Positions 29,849 through 33,277 of a DNA stretch of 33,277 nt are shown one piece after another (positions within the stretch are counted from its first letter, which is position 1; every line of letters starts with the position of its first letter). The notes below the pieces were generated by a model. That model was not told the origin of the DNA. It ran no database searches and saw nothing but the letters and a program-made list of their open reading frames with translations. Source of the DNA: a virus. The stretch lies in the IMG/VR virus record IMGVR_UViG_3300021376_000203, positions 1-33,277 of that record; one strand, written 5' to 3'. Both the position numbers and the translations under genes were made by a program.

Positions 29849-30874
29849 TTAAATTACCACCCAACGTTGATTGCTTGGCAGGCTTACGACCACACCGCTG
29901 TTAATAACCACAGGTCCTAGGCTAAAACCGTTGTGTCCGCTAGGAAATGTATAGCTTTCGTCTATTGTAGTACGATTGACTATAATACCACCACCTGCTT
30001 TTGCACCTGCTGTACTAACTACAGTGGCTAGTTGGTATGCTAAGATTTCTACTGAGTCGCCTAGTGAAGCGGCTTGGGTAAATATTACTGTAGTGCCATT
30101 TGTTGCTGTATAGTCATCGCCGCCGCCTACAAGCTTAATACCATTTTGATATACATCTACATAGCCTACTGTATAACCACCACTAGCAGTAAAAGTAGTT
30201 TGATTGCTGGTAGCTGTTATAGTAGTAACTGTACGTGTTGTGCTGCCAGTTAAATTTGCGGCTACATTGCCTGGTACCCAGTTGCTAGTAGTGCTGTTCC
30301 AAATTAAGCCTTGACCGTTTGAGGGTGCACTAGTAGCTGTGTCTACATCACTTAGTGCGTTTATGCTGGTTGAGCTTAGCAGCGTAGTTACTCGTGTGTT
30401 TGTATAGTAGAGATTTGTTGAACCCTCTGTGACACTATCAGTACTGCTAGGACTAGCTACAATCTCCACATAGGCGCTGCCCGACCAGCGATAGACTTTG
30501 TTGTTGTCAAGTGTTAGGTATAGTTTACCGGTTTCGCCACTAACAGGTAATGCGGCTTGATTAGCATATTCTAGCACATCGTCAACATAACTAGGCAGTT
30601 GACTGGCGGGTACTTTACCACTACCGTCTAGGCTAGCATAACCATTTGCTTGCGCTTTATTACTACTATTCTCAGGCGTATAGCCTAGTGCAGTAGTAAC
30701 ATTGCTGCTGGTTATGCCGGTTAGATAACTACTAGTATCTAAAGTATACGCATTTGCTCCGGTTTTCTTTAATAGTCCCACAGTGTCTGGCAGTGCTGCA
30801 ATTGCACTAAGGTCGCCGTCTAGTAATAGGCCCGTATTTGATACACTGCGTGCTAGTGAAACGGCTTTGGTCAT
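29849..30874 (-). CDS. Tail fibre with fibre-shaft repeats, 341 aa
   Basis: Typical phage fibre sequence: K-V-P-A-S-Q-L-P-S-Y-V-D-D-V-L-E-Y-A, then G-E-T-G-K-L-Y-L-T-L-D-N-N-K-V-Y-R-W-S-G-S-A-Y-V-E-I, a Thr/Ser-rich coiled section (N-L-Y-Y-T-N-T-R-V), a beta module Y-T-V-G-Y-V-D-V-Y-Q-N-G-I-K-L, and a C-terminal Y-T-F-P-S-G-H-N-G-F-S-L-G-P-V-V-I domain ending in R-W-V-V-I. These segments are common in cyanophage and pelagiphage fibres. A strong GAGGAA site precedes the ATG at 30874. It has no adaptor module, unlike most of its neighbours. Confidence 0.85.
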   Translation of the reverse strand: MTKAVSLARSVSNTGLLLDGDLSAIAALPDTVGLLKKTGANAYTLDTSSYLTGITSSNVTTALGYTPENSSNKAQANGYASLDGSGKVPASQLPSYVDDVLEYANQAALPVSGETGKLYLTLDNNKVYRWSGSAYVEIVASPSSTDSVTEGSTNLYYTNTRVTTLLSSTSINALSDVDTATSAPSNGQGLIWNSTTSNWVPGNVAANLTGSTTRTVTTITATSNQTTFTASGGYTVGYVDVYQNGIKLVGGGDDYTATNGTTVIFTQAASLGDSVEILAYQLATVVSTAGAKAGGGIIVNRTTIDESYTFPSGHNGFSLGPVVINSGVVVSLPSNQRWVVI

Positions 30875-30887
30875 ATTTTTTCCTCAA

Positions 30888-31017
30888 TTAATATACTAGT
30901 ACTATTCGGCCATTTTCGCCATTTGATCCACCATATGCGCTTACACCTATTCCAGCAGCATAATAAGATAAACCTGTATTTGGAGGGCTATAGGTTCCAC
31001 TACTTCCGCCACCTTTA
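30888..31017 (-). pseudogene. Out-of-frame C-terminal extension of the DUF2341/PA14 fibre
   Basis: Immediately past the stop of the 331-residue fibre (31015-31017), the alternative frame runs to a stop at 30888-30890 and reads Q-Y-K-G-G-G-S-S-G-T-Y, then Y-Y-A-A-G-I-G, G-E-N-G-R-I-V-L-V-Y. This Gly-rich end and the R-I-V-L-V-Y strand look like real fibre sequence. It stops 13 bases before the next start, the spacing normal for this operon. A +1 (or -2) shift near 31020 would join it to the fibre. This could be a genuine frameshift, a mutation or a sequence error. Confidence 0.5.
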
Positions 31018-32010
31018 TACTGAACTTTCAGCACCAACTGTCCCACTATGTGCATAAGGATTGGTATATCCTGTTCCATATTTTGCATGATATGCTGGAC
31101 CTGGAGGACTTGTATATCCTGCTCCTGGCCATGCAAAATCAAATAGGGCTGTAGCACCACCTGCATTTTCATACCATTCGTTTAATACTTGAATTGGCGT
31201 GCCAGAAACTATACCTCCAGCAGTTCCCGTATATGTAGTTGGACCTTGATCTTTCCACGTGTCTATGCGATTTGTCCATGAGTCTGAGCTAAGTGCTCTT
31301 GAATAGGTTCTTGCACCATCGTCAGTTGTAACTCTAAATGTCATAGTTCCTGTGCTTAAAGGTATTACCCACGCATCCCATTGAATTGAAAGACTATCTG
31401 CTCTACTCCCCTGCCCCATGACTTGGCATGTTCCACTACCCCAAGTATAATAAGGACCATTTGTGTCCGCAACGTAAAAGTCAAAAGTATTAAATCCAGT
31501 TCCACCATAATATAAACATCTCCATCCGGATGCTAGTGTAGATGTTATACTGCTTATTGCTGATGCATTTGCATTTCTATAACGCATGTATATTGTTGTT
31601 GTAGCTGAAGTTGGAACTTTAACCCATATAATTGAAGTGCCTGCGGAATTCCAACTTTCTATCCAATGGTTAAATGACGATGTGTTTGGATCAAATCCAG
31701 ACGTTGCGCCAAATCTTAAATCACTACCATCCGCATTAGTGTTTGTATAACTAAAATTAGCTGTTGTTAGTTGAATTCTAACTTGCCAATCTGTTCCTGG
31801 AGTTGATGTTATTGTAATAGGCCTTTGTAATGACCAAGCTGGGCTAGCCACGGTGGACCACAAAGTTCCATTATACACTTCAGCACCATTTATGGTTGTA
31901 TTCCACCTTACCATGCCAGTAGACGGACTTGCAGGTCTTTGAGCAGTTGTTCCTACAGGAACTTGTAAAAATCCTGTATCATTTATTGTTGTATTTTTAA
32001 GTGTCGCCAT
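31015..32010 (-). CDS. Tail fibre with adaptor, DUF2341-like and PA14-like domains, 331 aa
   Basis: The adaptor module (about 10-48: V-P-V-G-T-T-A-Q-R-P, M-V-R-W-N-T-T, E-V-Y-N-G-T-L-W) is followed by a DUF2341-like sandwich (about 50-140: R-P-I-T-I-T, W-I-E-S-W-N-S-A-G-T-S-I-I-W-V-K-V). A PA14-like beta-barrel comes next (about 155-300: W-R-C-L-Y-Y-G-G-T-G-F, M-T-F-R-V-T-T-D-D-G-A-R). PA14 domains often bind carbohydrates, so this is a candidate receptor-binding tip. The true start is M-A-T-L-K at 32010, which overlaps the upstream TAA (TAATG) and has GGAAC before it; the longer frame to 32031 is rejected. The product appears truncated by a frameshift. Confidence 0.8.
   Translation of the reverse strand: MATLKNTTINDTGFLQVPVGTTAQRPASPSTGMVRWNTTINGAEVYNGTLWSTVASPAWSLQRPITITSTPGTDWQVRIQLTTANFSYTNTNADGSDLRFGATSGFDPNTSSFNHWIESWNSAGTSIIWVKVPTSATTTIYMRYRNANASAISSITSTLASGWRCLYYGGTGFNTFDFYVADTNGPYYTWGSGTCQVMGQGSRADSLSIQWDAWVIPLSTGTMTFRVTTDDGARTYSRALSSDSWTNRIDTWKDQGPTTYTGTAGGIVSGTPIQVLNEWYENAGGATALFDFAWPGAGYTSPPGPAYHAKYGTGYTNPYAHSGTVGAESSV
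31933..32009 (-). repeat. 77-bp direct repeat, copy 1
   Basis: Matches 32103-32179 at 76 of 77 positions, with a period of 170 bases. Encodes the N-terminus of the DUF2341/PA14-like fibre. Confidence 0.95.
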
Positions 32011-32180
32011 TATGTTCCAAATCTTATCCAAAAATTTCCATCGTAAATTTCCAGATAACCTAAGGTAGTATTAAAACGCCACATTCCGAGCGTAGGACTG
32101 GAAGGTCTTTGAGCAGTTGTTCCTGCAGGAACTTGTAAAAATCCTGTATCATTTATTGTTGTATTTTTAAGTGTCGCCAC
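32010..32180 (-). CDS. Stand-alone adaptor-module protein, GTG start, 56 aa
   Basis: Reads (M)-A-T-L-K-N-T-T-I-N-D-T-G-F-L-Q-V-P, then A-G-T-T-A-Q-R-P-S-S-P, M-W-R-F-N-T-T, E-I-Y-D-G-N-F-W, and ends I-R-F-G-T before TAA (32012-32010). The start is GTG at 32180, with AGAGGTGA upstream and the preceding stop (32183) next to it. Its first 26 codons are almost identical at DNA level to those of the following fibre, so it is a tandem duplicate of that fibre's N-terminus. It is too short and atypical for routine gene calling. A small attachment or decoy adaptor is possible. Confidence 0.7.
   Translation of the reverse strand: MATLKNTTINDTGFLQVPAGTTAQRPSSPTLGMWRFNTTLGYLEIYDGNFWIRFGT
32103..32179 (-). 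repeat. 77-bp direct repeat, copy 2
   Basis: Second copy of the repeat at 31933-32009, differing by one base (G for A). Encodes the N-terminus of the 56-residue stand-alone adaptor. Confidence 0.95.
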
Positions 32181-32182
32181 TA

Positions 32183-32992
32183 TTACTCACCTCTTAGCAG
32201 TTTGAGTTGAACTATTTCTTCTTTAAGTGATTTGATTGCTTCTAATAGATACACACTGAGTTTAGTATAATTAATACCCGATGGCTTACCATCCTCATAG
32301 CTTACTATGTTAGGTAATACACGATCTACTTCTTCAGCAATGAGTCCAGGTTCGTTCTGTCTAGATCCATCCTTACGATCATATGTGTAAGCCTGCAAAT
32401 GAGAAATAATATCTAATACATTAGTAATCGGGCTGAGGTTTTCTTTTAATGTAATACTAGAACTCTCTGTTAAAGATACTACGGTTAACAGTCCGGTACT
32501 GGCGTTATAGGTTAGCTTTGTTGTACTAACTTTAGGTGTTTGATTACTTCCTACTGCTGCTACAAATACAGGGTATACTGTGGTATTAGTGGTTGTATCA
32601 TCTGTGGCATTAACTGCTGTGCTTGGTCCAGTGGCTCCAGCAGCTCCTTGTGGTCCAGCAGCTCCTTGTGGTCCAGTAGCTCCGGTAGCTCCTTGTGGTC
32701 CAGTAGCTCCGGTAGCTCCGGTAGCTCCTTGTGGTCCAGTTGCACCTTGTGGCCCTTGTGGTCCAGTTGCACCTTGTGGCCCTTGGGGGCCTTGTGCCCC
32801 AAAACTACCCCAACCTGCGTTATTATAAACCTCAGTAAATCCAGTTGTACTATTATACCTAACCAGCCCAACCTCACCACTAGGGCGCTCAGCAGTTGTG
32901 CCGACTGGTACTTTTAGTGCAGCTGTACCGGCTATAGTAACTACACCAGTGCTAGCTGGTGTTAGCTTGCTAATTGATCGGGCTTTTGACAT
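32183..32992 (-). CDS. Collagen-like tail fibre with S74-type intramolecular chaperone, 269 aa
   Basis: N-terminal adaptor module ([27 protein letters not shown], about 28-64), then about 20 uninterrupted Gly-x-y triplets (GPQ, GAT, GAA; about 67-126) that should form a collagen-like triple helix. A Thr/Val-rich head follows, and the C-terminus carries a Peptidase_S74-like chaperone ([27 protein letters not shown]). S74 domains trimerise the fibre and then cut themselves off before a Ser, using a nearby Lys. The usual S-D pair appears here as S-S. The strong TGAGGAAA site precedes the ATG at 32992. Confidence 0.88.
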   Translation of the reverse strand: MSKARSISKLTPASTGVVTIAGTAALKVPVGTTAERPSGEVGLVRYNSTTGFTEVYNNAGWGSFGAQGPQGPQGATGPQGPQGATGPQGATGATGATGPQGATGATGPQGAAGPQGAAGATGPSTAVNATDDTTTNTTVYPVFVAAVGSNQTPKVSTTKLTYNASTGLLTVVSLTESSSITLKENLSPITNVLDIISHLQAYTYDRKDGSRQNEPGLIAEEVDRVLPNIVSYEDGKPSGINYTKLSVYLLEAIKSLKEEIVQLKLLRGE

Positions 32993-33009
32993 GTTGTTTC
33001 CTCAGAAAT

Positions 33010-33277
33010 TTATTGCCACTGATTTGCTGGAAGCTGAGGCCAAACTATTATAGTTTGTGGGTTTATAGCTATTTGTCGTAGCTGATCTCTATATGCCTGA
33101 AACTCTTGCTTGTTAACCAAACTTACATCTGCTAGCTGTGTCCAGTCTGTGGCTGCTAGCAGTTGTTTAGCTGTATTTTTATTTTGCAGTTTTATAGACT
33201 GGTCTATGTTATCCAACTCTTCTTGTGTTAAGCTAACAACACTAACAGCATAAACAACACCAGCTTCTAGGTATGGC
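33010..33277 (-). CDS. Tail fibre assembly-like protein (5'-partial)
   Basis: The frame is open from the stop at 33010 to the window edge, so the gene starts outside; a TTG at 33216 is only an internal codon. Visible residues read P-Y-L-E-A-G-V-V-Y-A-V-S-V-V-S-L-T, then a Gln/Lys-rich helix, T-D-W-T-Q-L-A-D-V, a charged helix with Q-E-F-Q-A-Y-R-D-Q-L-R, and an end with W-P-Q-L-P-A-N-Q-W. This layout is known from small phage proteins that act in fibre or tail assembly. It precedes the whole fibre array, and the 155-residue gene with a similar TDWT segment follows the array. Confidence 0.65.
   Translation of the reverse strand, partial: PYLEAGVVYAVSVVSLTQEELDNIDQSIKLQNKNTAKQLLAATDWTQLADVSLVNKQEFQAYRDQLRQIAINPQTIIVWPQLPANQWQ

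Noticed and set aside
32540-32917. Frames on both strands through the collagen-like repeat
   Set aside because: The short GPQ/GAT repeat opens every frame; only the - strand frame 32183-32992 has an adaptor start and an S74-like end.
19246-32992. Diversity-generating retroelement acting on a fibre
   Set aside because: No reverse transcriptase gene and no template/variable repeat pair with adenine-specific mismatches were seen; the repeats found are ordinary duplications.

Overview
The window is a dense, AT-rich piece of a tailed double-stranded DNA phage (Caudoviricetes). The replication genes on the left are of T4 type: a UvsW-like helicase, a gp32-like ssDNA-binding protein, gp47/gp46, an RNase H-like 5'-3' exonuclease, dUTPase and a class II ribonucleotide reductase. 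The right arm carries exported proteins, a PhoH-like ATPase and fibre genes of the kind I associate, from memory, with marine phages of Gram-negative pelagic bacteria. A GH19 endolysin with spanin-like partners supports a Gram-negative host. The B12-dependent reductase suggests a host with access to cobalamin. No host can be named from the sequence alone.

Layout: positions 1-9329 are on the + strand and hold DNA replication, recombination and nucleotide metabolism, with two sigma70-like promoters (1178-1206 and 5804-5832) and one internal terminator (2214-2247). A hairpin at 9330-9358, flanked by A and T tracts, separates this arm from everything to the right, which is all on the - strand and is transcribed toward it.

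Read in the direction of transcription, the - strand arm starts beyond 33277. First comes an array of tail-fibre or receptor-binding genes (33277 to 19246). It includes a collagen-like fibre with an S74-type chaperone end, a DUF2341/PA14-like fibre with a probable frameshift, three glycine-rich fibres and a 1968-residue protein with six LamG-like domains, a SPRY-like domain and a phage C-terminal domain. Small paralogous accessory proteins lie between them. Next is a lysis block (18775 to 17347: a spanin-like membrane coiled-coil protein, an Rz1-like lipoprotein and a GH19 endolysin), then two translationally coupled secreted proteins (17321 to 13288), one made largely of Asn/Thr/Ser repeats. 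A run of small membrane, lipoprotein and periplasmic proteins follows (13191 to 10791), then PhoH and a protein with a motif I associate with phage head genes.

The most notable structure is the modularity of the fibre array. One adaptor module of about 40 residues occurs seven times. A C-terminal module of about 35 residues caps three fibres. A gene triplet is present twice. Identical DNA sits at two gene junctions, and one copy of an adaptor stands alone as a 56-codon GTG-start gene created by a 170-bp tandem duplication. A GC-rich island (about 56% in four lines counted by hand, against 37% in one neighbouring line) coincides with the SPRY-like domain of the giant fibre. Together these point to recent and continuing module shuffling at the host-recognition end of the virion. 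No tRNA, rRNA, CRISPR array, integrase or reverse transcriptase was seen. No gene-free stretch exceeds 300 bases.
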